This document shows positions 47,967-59,900 of a DNA stretch of 64,000 nt, piece after piece. The stretch is from Chaetoderma sp. LZ-2023a. Taxonomy: Eukaryota > Mollusca > Caudofoveata > Chaetodermatida > Chaetodermatidae. The stretch is taken from positions 31,960,942 to 32,024,941 of the forward strand of contig CM067367.1 of assembly GCA_034401795.1 (NCBI GenBank). The letters run 5' to 3'. A program made the position numbers and the translations under genes. Position 1 is the first letter of the stretch. Each line of letters opens with the position of its first letter. The notes under the pieces were generated by a model. It saw nothing but the letters and a program-made list of their open reading frames with translations. It made no database searches and was not told the origin of the DNA.

Positions 47967-50900
47967 GGTATATACAGACTGTACAAATACTATACATGTA
48001 TCAATGATCCTGCATTTTTTGTCTCAGGCATATCAGGATGCCAAGTGCTCTGTATGTTGTTTATTCTATTTTCTACAAACTGTTGGAAATGTTTCTATAA
48101 AACATGGACGGCGATTCAATTGAAACATGGATGCCAATCGGAGATTGGTCAGATCTAAATCTTTGCTTTCTCAGTTTTATGATGCATATGCAATATAAAC
48201 AAAAATAAGCTACCATGTACAAGTACAAACGTGACATCTGCCATGTACAAGTACAAACGTGACATCTGCCATGTACAAGTACAAACGTGACATCTGCCAT
48301 GTACAAGTACAAACGTGACATCTGCCATGTACAAGTACAAACGTGACATCTGCCATGTACAAGTACAAACGTGACATCTGCCATGTACAAGTACAAACGT
48401 GACATCTGCCATGTACAAGTACAAACGTGACATCTGCCATGTACAAGTACAAACGTGACATCTGCCATGTACAAGTACAAACGTGACATCTGCCATGTAC
48501 AAGTACAAACGTGACATCTGCCATGTACAAGTACAAACGTGACATCTGCCATGTACAAGTACAAACGTGACATCTGCCATGTACAAGTACAAACGTGACA
48601 TCTGCCATGTACAAGTACAAACGTGACATCTGCCATGTACAAGTACAAACGTGACATCTGCCATGTACAAGTACAAACGTGACATCTGCCATGTACAAGT
48701 ACAAACGTGACATCTGCCATGTACAAGTACAAACGTGACATCTGCCATGTACAAGTACAAACGTGACATCTGCCATGTACAAGTACAAACGTGACATCTG
48801 CCATGTACAAGTACAAACGTGACATCTGCCATGTACAAGTACAAACGTGACATCTGCCATGTACAAGTACAAACGTGACATCTGCCATGTACAAGTACAA
48901 ATGTGACATCTGACTGAAGTTTGCGTTTAAAGCATGTCAAAAATAGCCTTTGCTAAAACTAAGAAAAGTGCTTCAATTACAAAAGCAATAGTCCATTTTA
49001 GGTGAAGACCACAATAATTTAGAGAAATTACGTACATGTACCATGGGAATGACTTGCTCAATAGCAACCAAGTCACATTTGTGCCGGTCATTCCAATGGC
49101 AAGTATTCTAATAGATTCAAAATGAACATGTCTTTCCTGAGAAAACTGTTACTTTATGACCAATTTTGGCTGTTGGTGTAAAACACTTGTCATTGAAATA
49201 ACTCAGATTTTCTCTTTAATATTAACCCTTACCATTCTAATGTCAAAATTTTAAAATTTTAAAATTAGATTAAATGATGAACTGGTGTTAATTTTTCAAC
49301 AAATTTGGTGGAAGATGTTGCTGTCATAGACAGCAACATCATCCACCAAAATTGTTGAAAAATATACACCAGTTTCTTTGATAATGACAAAGTAAAAGAC
49401 AGAATATTATTGACATTAGAATGACAAGGGCTAAAGCATTAATCGGCAAGATTTGCTAAGGAAAATTAAATCTTTCGTTAGTGAATGTCCATTTGCAGTC
49501 CAAGAGAAGACTATTTTTGAAAATGTACTACTGGAATGGTTCACTCGGTCACTGAGCCAGTCATTCAACTGATAATTATTTTAATATAATCTCTTGGCTG
49601 GCAAATGGACATTCCCTAAGATCACTACAGACCCAATTTTTTCAGTCCTGATCATTACAAGATTAAGTACATTTGTACCTGGTTATCAATAATTCTATAC
49701 TGAACCAGACTGTGCATGCCAGCCTTATTGAAACTCTTAATAATCTGTTCTGCTGCATGGTCAACGTCCACTGAAGGAAATGGCAATAAATCAACATCAA
49801 TCTGTCTGTAGGATGATGGACACTCCATAGCGGTCAGATATTTATTTATGCTATGTGCGGGGCAGTAGCAGGTCTCGTGGTACACCATGCCTGTTAGTAT
49901 AAAGACAGAGGGCCGGACAAAGAATAAACAGTACATACATGTAACTGCATAAATTTCATTTATTTTGAATTCCCTAAAATTATTTTAAGCTCGATATTAG
50001 ATGTAGAGTTAAATGTATTTCAAATTGTGAATGTTAAGCAACCACATGTACATGCAGATCTACATGAGAACATGTAAATGTACGCTGTTGAGTATGTCAA
50101 AGTGATTTAATCATTTAACTACGGTCAAGCTGGGCAAAACCAGCCACCACAAAACGAGCCATCACATTGCATGATTGGTCTTGAGAAATGTTTATTTGCA
50201 GGTCAAGCGAAGAGTATTTTGAAAATTTACTACTGGAATGACTGGCTCATTAACCGAAAGAGTCATTAGTGGTGAAATGTTCAAAAATACTTTTCACCTG
50301 GCGGCCTGAGCCGCATACATGTATGTCATATGTATCTACTAAGGCCAAATTTAGTTTCCTGCAAACCGGGTGGGAAAAAAGACTTCAGAAGGGAGGGCGG
50401 AAATTTTATTTTTATTTTAAAACAGTCATAATTATTTGTTTTTCAAACATTTTAACTAAACGTCCATTAAATATGGTTGTAATTACCAAATTTGTCATGT
50501 TTTTCATGTCACATTTAGCAAAAGGGATTCACATTGCATACAAATGGCCGTAACACATTGTAATTTGTAGTTTGACAAATACATGGTTCTTTTAACATTT
50601 ATGCTGGGTAGAAACTTTTTTAAATTCCCGGTCGGGTAAATATTGAGAAAAATTTCACCCTGGCAGTTTACAGGCAATGAAACTATTTTTTATTTTGGCC
50701 TAAGCAAAGATTAAAATTTTTAGTATTATTTTGGCGGACTAATCATATGAACAATAGGCTCTGCTGGCCATTTTTTGCAATTTGTCTTCTCTTGGCCTGC
50801 AAATGGACATTGCTTAAGACCACTGGCATGGCTGACCTGGCAATTATAGCGTTTACAGTTCACCTGTGCATTAGGTATATACATGTATTGGTGTTTTTAA

Positions 50901-53900
50901 ATGAGATATTGTGATTTCAGCGTAATCTGGCCAGAATAAAAAACATAAAATTAAGCCTTTAATCTGATAATGGTCAACATTTACTAAGAAAACTGAAATA
51001 TTTATTTAAATTTATTAAATCTCCATTCAGCAAGAAGCTTAATTTTTAAATTTTACAATTTACAGCTCAGAAATAACTATAAATTTGGCTAATTAGCTAA
51101 TGGATAGGTCTGTCCCTGAACGTACAAGTCACCCGCCAGAGGATCCAATATGTGCCTTTTGGTGCCAAATGATGATAACTTATTAGGTCAGGTAGTCTTT
51201 TTGACACCTGTCTTTAGTGGTCAAATTTGGTCAAGAAAATCTAAATATTTCCTTATTGAATGTCCATTTGCAAGCCAAGAGAACACTATTTTTGAAAATT
51301 TACCATTGAAATGACTGGTTTGATTATCGAGCCAGGCATTCCTGTGATAAATTTTCAAAAATAGCCTTCTCTTGGCCCGCAAATGGACATTCCTCAAGAT
51401 GATTCCAGAGGCCGGTTCTGGCCAGATTGACCAATAAAAGGTTAAAGACCTACATCGTGATATCTTTTGATTTCCTCCAAAAGGCAGGTGATCATTAAAG
51501 CAGACCTGACTGTATAAGTCTAAGTACTGTAAGCTAAATCCTTTATTGGTCAAAATTAGTCTGAAAGACAATTAATTGATCAAGAAAATAATGACTTGCT
51601 TCAAGAATGTCCATTTACAACACAATTTAGACTATTTTTTGAAAATTTCCCACTGGATTGACTGTCACGGTTATCGCGTTAAATCTTCAAAAATACATTG
51701 CAGTCTTCGTTTGGCCTGCAAATTTATGGATATTTTATCAAGACCACTGCAGACCGACGTCGACTTAGTCAAATCACCACCATTTTAAAATCGCTAACTT
51801 ACCCTCCATTGTATATGGTGAGTGTGCCACATCTTCACCCTCATAAGTAACCCTAATCGTGAGGTCAGCTGGGCTTTCAAACAGACGAAAGCGGACAATA
51901 TAAACACCATCACCTCGATCAAGAACGGTTAGATAAGTACGGATACGATCGCCTGATTTGTCTGTTATCTTCACCAAGAAAGGTTTCTCACCAAGACTCT
52001 CTGTAAAACTGAAACACATTTGCTAATTTACATAGGTTGAAATAATGACATGCACAATACAGGTAAGACAAGCGCAATCTGCCTTTTGACCTCCCGTTTT
52101 TGTCACAATGTGACATTATACATTATCCAGTTTCAATTTTTTTGGATTTTCCAGATTTCTTAGGATCGTGCTGAAAATTGTTGAGTCCTAGTGTATGTGC
52201 GGTACGCACATACACTGTCTTGTGTTGAAATTGGAGAAAAATAGAATCAATAGTTTCCGAGATATCTATAGAACCATAATTCTTTTATCAGGATCATGGC
52301 TAACCTCTGGGAATCCTCTTGCGCAGCAAGTTCCCTCCTTGTGTTACAATTTGACCCAACTCGGATAAGCAGTTTTAAAGATACAGGTGTGGACAGACGC
52401 ACAGGCACACATACATATCCGATCACAATAGCCTCTTCATCTTACTGAGAGCATGTGTATTTGTAATCCTGGGTACATGTATTTTTTCTACGATCTACTG
52501 GTCGATAAGTACACATGTAGATATTTTGTTCTATGCACAGTGATGGTCGGCAATGTAGACAAAATTTCAACCCCTGATTTAATTTCAATATTTTGTGCCA
52601 TCAGAGCTTGCATGATTAACTGTACAGTAGGTTACATAATTTGGGCATATAACACATTTTTTGGGCTGAGTATTTTGGGGCTGCCTCTTAATTGTCTTTT
52701 TACTTAAACTTTCCAGACATTTTCCATGGTATTTAACTCTGAACCTGCTTTTTATTAATAAACAATTTAAGACTGAAAGTTGTTGGTGGCTAAGCTTTGA
52801 GGAAATCAGGCCATCAACCAGGATTGTAACCCTCTAACCAGGGCCGTAGTGTGGACCAGGGAAGATCTTAAGGCAGTGCAACAAGTGCATTTTCACAGGG
52901 TCCCCAAATTTCCAGGGACCATAAAAAGTCACACAAAAATTAGTTTTGCCCTAATTAGTGCGGCCCTTGAAGTTACATGCCACACCTATAGAACTCATAA
53001 ATAAATCAACATGTTTTCAAAAGAAACCAATTTCGAACACGACGTAAAAAATATTCTGTTGAATATTCTGAATATAATTGGAATGCAATGTCTTCTAATA
53101 GAATTACCCGGTATGTTCAAAATATTCAACAGTACTTTTCTTTTTATGTTTGAAACATGTTAAGCTATTTCTGAGTGGTACTATATAAGGCTGATGTGGC
53201 CAAATTCTCACACCTCTCTGACCTCAGGGGCACCTCCCCCTTCTTCCCTACCCCAACTTTACAGTTGAAATTGGCCCTATCGCTTTTCACGAGATGTGTG
53301 GGCCTTGACCGTTCCATCATGTCCATAAGGAAAACATTCCAGAGCACTCTGTGAAATTTGAAGACAAGAAAGTTTCTCCTTTGGAGTGATATGATTTGCA
53401 ATTTCCCAAAACATGTTTGGCGGCGAGCCGCGAAAACAAAACATTGCTATACCCATGTTTTTCGAAGAAAAGTGGAGATTATGTCGTGCAACCAGTCTGT
53501 GTCTGTTTATGCGGTAAATCCATTGAAACGTATTGTTGAATAGAATACAACAAAATTTGGTATGTGTGTTACTCACATGAGTGCGGGGTGCAATAGCACA
53601 ATTACATTTGGCTCTGCCGGCGGGGCAGGAGTCAAATCGATTGTAGCGCGACTCCACCGAAACCATTAGACAGAATTCAACCAAATTTGATATCTGAGTT
53701 ACCCATATGATTGCGGAGTGCAAGACGGCATCTACATTTGGCATATACTCCATCAATAGTGTATCGCGCAAAGGATACTGGGGGAATGAATGAAATTTCA
53801 ATTTCCCCGATATCTAACAATACTCACCATCCTATTACTTCTGGCCCTGACAGCTGGCTCTAGGACTATAGACTTAGAAAGCTTTACCAACTCCTTGGAA

Positions 53901-56900
53901 ACGGGTACTCGGCTCCCAACTGCCGAGTACCCGTCTACGATGAAGCTCATATTGTTTGCATAGCCACCAAACAAAAGAAACCCATGGCTTGCCTCCGCGG
54001 GGCTGGGAGGCTGGATCCGTAATAGAATGGTGAGTATTGTTAGATCTCGGAGAAAGGGAAATTGAAATTTCCTTCATTCTCCTTCGATCAATACTCACCA
54101 TTCTATTACTTCTGATATACACCAGATCTGGTCAGTAACCTGGTGGGAAGGGGCAAGCCATAACTGCTACTTTTGCCCCTTGGAGAAAGAGCTAGACTTA
54201 AACTTGACTAATGGAGACCTAAAAGGACCATCAAGTTAACAGAACCGAATCACATTCGCATCACTGCCCAGCCACACCCCCCCCCCTTTTTTTCTCCTAA
54301 GAAAAGGGAGGCAACTCACGAACATGCATCTCGCCTGAAAACACATATATGTATTAGCCTGGGAATGAGCATGAATATATAAGATGAATGAACATGATAT
54401 ATAAACATAATACAAAAAACTCAATCTTGAATTACCTCATGATTTATGGATTTCAGACGTGGCGCCTCCAACCATTCACTTGTCCGGCCATCAGTGACAC
54501 AATCTGGTTGTCATCCTCTCGCTCGACCATGTCTGCTTCTATATTCTTTCTTACAAATGCCAAAAAAGGGAGAAGAGCAGTGTGGTCGCATAACTATCAT
54601 TTCAAAACAGTTAAAGCGAGTGGATTGGCGGAGTCTGACACATCCCTCATAAAGTAATCCGTGAAAGAGGACTCACAGTGCCATTGTGCAACAGCCATGA
54701 TGTCCTCTAATGGAACACCATTGTAAGGGGCGGTCGAGGCGGCTATTCCTCTAACATTGTGTGCCCTTGTGCATTGCACCTGGTGCCTAGTCGCAATCTC
54801 ATGGGTAATCTGAATGCAGTCGACTACCCAACGAGAGATAGAATCCATGGATGCGGTGCCATATGGCTTCTTATGGCAGATCCACAGATGTCTATCATTC
54901 GACCGTCACGAGTCTGTCCGTTTTCTGTACTTAGTCAAAGCACGGACTGGGCACCAGACACTGGCATCACGATCAAACCTTGTTAGTTTCGGCATAATGA
55001 TCGGTTTGCCGGGATATCTCAAAGATTGATTCTTTGACATAAACTCTGCTCTTGGCAGAAGATGCAGACCCTCTCCGGAGACAATAAATTGGTCCCTCTC
55101 TGCTGAAAGTGCATGGATCTCACTGCGCCTTCTAGCTGAGGAAGCTGCCAATAGAAAGACCGCCTTCAGAGTCAAATGCTTTAGACTAGCTGAACGCAAC
55201 AGTTCGAAAGGGTGCTTGGCCAGACATTAAGCACTAAAGATAGACTCCAGGCTGGAATGACTACCGGTTGTCTCGGTCGGAGATTGCTCATTCCCTTCAC
55301 CATCACATTTAACTGGGCCACCTCTGGACTATCCCTGTTGGCTAGACATGGGATAACTGATGCCAAAGCTGACTTGTATCCAGCAATTGTGACGGGAGCT
55401 AGTCCTGAAAAGAACAGCTCACAGAGAAAGTCTGCTATTTGCTGAATAGTGGATTGAAAGGTATCAATGCACTTTTCTTCACACCAGTCTGCAAATCTGT
55501 TAACCTTGTTGTTATATGACTTGAAGGTTGACCTCCTTCTCGCAGCTGCGATGAAATCAGCAGCTTGTCGAGAAAAGCCTTCCGACGTGGAACGTTGTTT
55601 GATAACATCCACGCAGTCAATTTGAACATTTCGGGACACTCGTGTAGGAGGCGTCCCTTGGCCTGGGAGATTATGTTCAGAATCTCGGGTAACTGCACTT
55701 GGTGCTCCACCAGCAGATCTAGAAGATCCGTGAACCACGCCCTGCTGGGCCAAAACAGCGCTATTAGCAGGACCAGGCACGGTTCCTCCCTGATCTACAC
55801 CAATATCTTCGGCAGAAGAATGGTGGGTGGGTACGCGTAAGCGTGCATCCCTCTCCAGCTTATCGCCAGAGCATCTGTATCGACGGCATTGGGATCTGGA
55901 ATCGGCGAGACATAAGTCATGATTTGAGCATTTTCCCTTGTGACGAACAAGTCCACGTTGGGTTTGCCCCAATGCTCGAAGATCATTCGTAGAACTGGAG
56001 GGTTGAGAGACCATTCTGTTGGCAGAATTCTCTGTCTGCGAGACAAAGCATCTGCCAGAATGTTCAATCGCCCAGGAATGTGAGCTGCTTTCAAAACAAC
56101 CGAGTAATTCCTGCACCATTGAATCAAGTGCCACACTTTGATACAGTGTGAGTGACTTGGTCCCGCCTTGGCGATTTATGTATGATACTACCGTCAAATT
56201 GTCCGACCGTATCAATAACGCCTTGCCCCTGATCATTGGAAGAAATTCTTCCAATGCCAGTTCCACTGCCATCATTTCCAACAGATTGATATGCAGCTGG
56301 CTCTCCTGGAGAGTCCATGTGCCCGAGACCTGGTGTTCTCCCAGGCAGGCCCCCACCCCTCCAGCGATGCATCCGTGTACACAGACAGCTGGGGGTGGGG
56401 TAGGTGCAGCGAAACCATACTAGGAGATTCTGACGCTCTTTCCACCATACAAGATGCAACATTACTGGCTCCAAAACTGGCACCAGTTCTGACAGGGATT
56501 CTGTTCTCTGTTTCCACAGAGACATCAGATACAACTGGATAGGTCTTCGCATTAGAGCAGCGTACAGGATCACCTGCTCCATGGAGACCATCATGCCCAG
56601 CATCTGAAGAAACCGCCTCGCCTGAATGTGGTTTCCCAATCAAAAACTCTTGAGGATGGCTAACAGACACACCACTCTGGGCTGACGGGTAAACCCTGAC
56701 CTCCTCGAGATCGAATCGCATCCTTAAATAAACGAAATGTTGAGTGGGTGTCAACTCGGATTTCTCCTTGTTGACTATCCAGCCTAGACCTGAAAGTAAC
56801 TTCAGAGTCAGAGCAGTATCCACCTCTAACCTGGCTGATGTGTCTGCTTTGATCAGCCAATCATCTATGTAGGTGTGTAGCGCCACGTTCTCTTTTCTGA

Positions 56901-59900
56901 GATACGCTGTCACCTCAAGGACCACTCTCGTGAAAACCCTTGGAGCTGTCGACAGGCCGAACGGGAGGACTATAAACTCCCATACTTGATTCTGAAACGC
57001 AAATCTCAGAAACCTGTGACAACTCCTGTTCATTGGGATGAGGAAATATGCATCTTTCTGATCTATTGACACACACCACATTCCCTTCCTCAATCCTGCC
57101 ATTACCGACCTCAGAGTTTCCATCTGGAACCGAGGCGTATGGACAAACCAATTTAATGGCCTGAGATTGAGTACGGGTCTCCATCCCCCTGTGCTCTTGG
57201 GGACAAGGAACATGTTTGAATAGAAGCCTGGTGTTCCGGTTTGCTGGTTTTATTGCTCCCTTCAGAAGCAAACCTGACAGTTCGTTTTGAATGGCTTCTA
57301 ACTTGTCTGGTTCCCTTGGTACGGGTGTCCAGACTGGTGCCAAAGACAGATTCTGTGGTGGAAAGTCCCACCATTCCGGCATGTATCCCTGGGATAACCA
57401 TCCCAGGACCAGACTGTCTGACGTCACACCTCGCCAAGCCTCGATGAAACGCATGAGCCTTCTACCCACTATAGACGCCTCGACGCCTAATGGGGTTGTC
57501 TGGCTCGCGATCAGCTCCCCCCCTCTCTTGACGAGAGAGAGAACCATTTTGGCCTTGGCTCGGCTGGTCTAACTGGCACCGCTGTTCCTGTCGCACAGGG
57601 GCGGTCCAGGCAGATACGAAGGGAGCTCTCATACCCTCAGGTACGATCCGCTCCCTTCTTTCCGCTCTTTGAGGACTTACTCTTCCCCTTCCCACCTCTC
57701 GGGCGATCAGGAGCAACATTGGGGAGGGTAGGAGCCTCCACAACCTTTTTGGCTTTCTTCGCCGGAGGCGGATGAGAAAAGCCAGATGAAGCAGAAGCAG
57801 CACCAGGCTTAGCTTTCGCCTTGCCTTTATGCATCTTCTGCTTCTTAGACGGTTGCATGGCCAGCGGCTTTGCTACAGCCCCTAGTGCGTGCGCTTGACG
57901 CACCAGCTCTAGCTGTAGGTTCACCGCCAACCGATTCTGCGCAATACTAGCCGTGTCTTCTAAGATGGCCCGCGCTTGGCCACCGAAGATGCTAGGGCCT
58001 GTCAGGGGCGTCCCAAGAAGATGCTCCCTGATGGCCGTAGCTGGACGCATATGGTCAAGAACCATCTGCCTCCTAGACTTTGTAACACGCGCCTGCACCC
58101 GTGCCAATGTGTCCATAGACAGCACCAGGCCATCATTGACGCACGAAAGCACCACAGGTGGCACAGGGTGGCCTGCCCCCGGTTCAGCCCACACTGACTG
58201 AAGAAGGCGACAAGAGTGGTTGACAGCACTCATAGCTGCCCTCACACCCTCATCACAAAGGGACAGGACTTCATCGTGGTGTCCCTGGGATTTGTCCACC
58301 AGTGCTGGTGCGGGGCCACCCGCTCAAGCACTCTGGACACCCAGAACCCATCGGTCATCCTCGGTGACCGACGGTACAACACCATACCTGTCGTATTCCC
58401 CCCGTGGAATACGACACCTCGCCCGCACCTCCCTGGAGGCCGCAGGAAGCTGTCCCTTGGTCATGAGCTGCTTGCTATAAATAGCCTCCAGCAACTCAAT
58501 AAACCGTGGATCCAGTCCAATGGACTGGATCCGGGCTGCGGGCAAGATCCCCGTCCTGATCGATGCCACCGATGGACGGGGCGCATCCTCCTCGGCCGTG
58601 GTCGAAACCACGGACGGGTCTACCCTGGCTAGCCAAGCCAGAGCCTCAGACCAGTCCATCTCCGAGGAGGACACACCCGTGAACACGTCACCCGTTGACA
58701 TGCTCACGGACCTACCAGCAACGGCCTCTCAGATGACACGCCAGGAACTCCGGTACCATACGGTTCCGCCACCACCCCATGGAATACACCAGTCCATGGA
58801 GTAGGCCCGCACGGAAAACCGTGTGGACCCGTAGCAGTCACGGAACCATGGCCAAACACGGGAGCCAACGGCACCCCATGTCTGACCGCCGGACCGGGCG
58901 AGATAGGTACCACGCCTGGCCCGGCACACCCGTCACCGTGTCGGTTGGCGGCAAACCAACCATCACGGGACCGGTGCCCGGTACCAGATTGGCCTCAACC
59001 ACGACCTCCATATGCTCCACCCGCGGCATCACAGGCCGCAGCAACCTCTCCTCCTCGGCCTCCTCATCTTCAGACCCCGAAGAGTCGTCACTAAATGAGG
59101 AAACCTGACGGACCGGCCACCGCTACTGGACCACCCGGAGTCGCAGAGAGACAGAACCTGTCAGGCCGGAGCCCGAGGGGACTGCCAGGGGGCCGTACGA
59201 GACGGCTCCCTCGGTAGCCAGTCCAGAACCCTGTCCAAGAACAGGGTCCGAACCAAGCATGGGGAGAGACTGCCCTACAGCTTTCGGCCGCAGCGACGAC
59301 ACCAAAACAGGACCCGGATGAACTTGTGGCACTCGTCACATGATGGCGGGGCTGGCTTGGCCTATAAATAAGCACAAACCTACAATAAGCAAGTGGAACG
59401 AAACAGAGATGGAAGGCAGACAATTAATTTTCAAATATATTGACCATAAATTAACTGAAACCCTCCCGCACCCCACCCCGCAACGTTACAGCAAAGATCG
59501 CATTGATTATGACGACAAGAACGAAGCGGGCAATAATACACCCATACACTGATCCTCAAGGATGTATCACAGAACCAGGAATCATATCGCATAGCATTCG
59601 GGGTATATTTACTAATCAATATAAATTATACTCCTAACGAAAGCCAAAACGACACGTGAAGAAACAACAAAATGTATAACAAACTGCTGTAGCGCACGAT
59701 AAAACCGCAGACCACACATCTTAATCAAGAATTTTGAAACCACTGATCATTGCAAACAGATCGTGATAACAAGCAAAACTGGAAAATTCCAAAGTTTTCT
59801 GGTACCATTTTAGTACGCAGCACCCAGAATCAGATGCGCGAATTAATGAAAAAATTTTCTTCACATAAATATCCGAGACACCCGGGTGTGACGTCACCCG

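Larger units (their letters stand above)
54120..59360 (-). mobile_element. DIRS-type (tyrosine-recombinase) retroelement in POGLUT intron 1
   Basis: Minus-strand order: gag-like region, reverse transcriptase, RNase H, a C-terminal extension seen in DIRS proteins, then a tyrosine recombinase. RT joined to a YR instead of a DDE integrase defines the DIRS order. The element is less AT-rich than its surroundings and is in the same orientation as the host gene. Frames shift about six times, so the copy is inactive. Boundaries are approximate. The repeats at 53790-54114 may be its 3' end; the 5' end is probably between 59340 and 60000. Confidence 0.85.

Noticed and set aside
48213..48912. CRISPR-like array
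   Set aside because: Units are directly adjacent with no spacers, and the DNA is clearly animal.
48073..48940. Three long overlapping minus-strand open frames of 223-278 codons
   Set aside because: They are one 28-bp tandem repeat read in three frames. The periodic amino-acid sequence follows from the unit length and lack of stops, with no sign of a conserved protein.
53277..53801. 174-codon minus-strand open frame
   Set aside because: It spans a ~130-bp direct repeat, has no recognisable motif and no splice context fitting the POGLUT gene.
58200..58804. Plus-strand frames in the DIRS region
   Set aside because: High GC leaves both strands open; only the minus strand gives gag-RT-RNase H-recombinase order.
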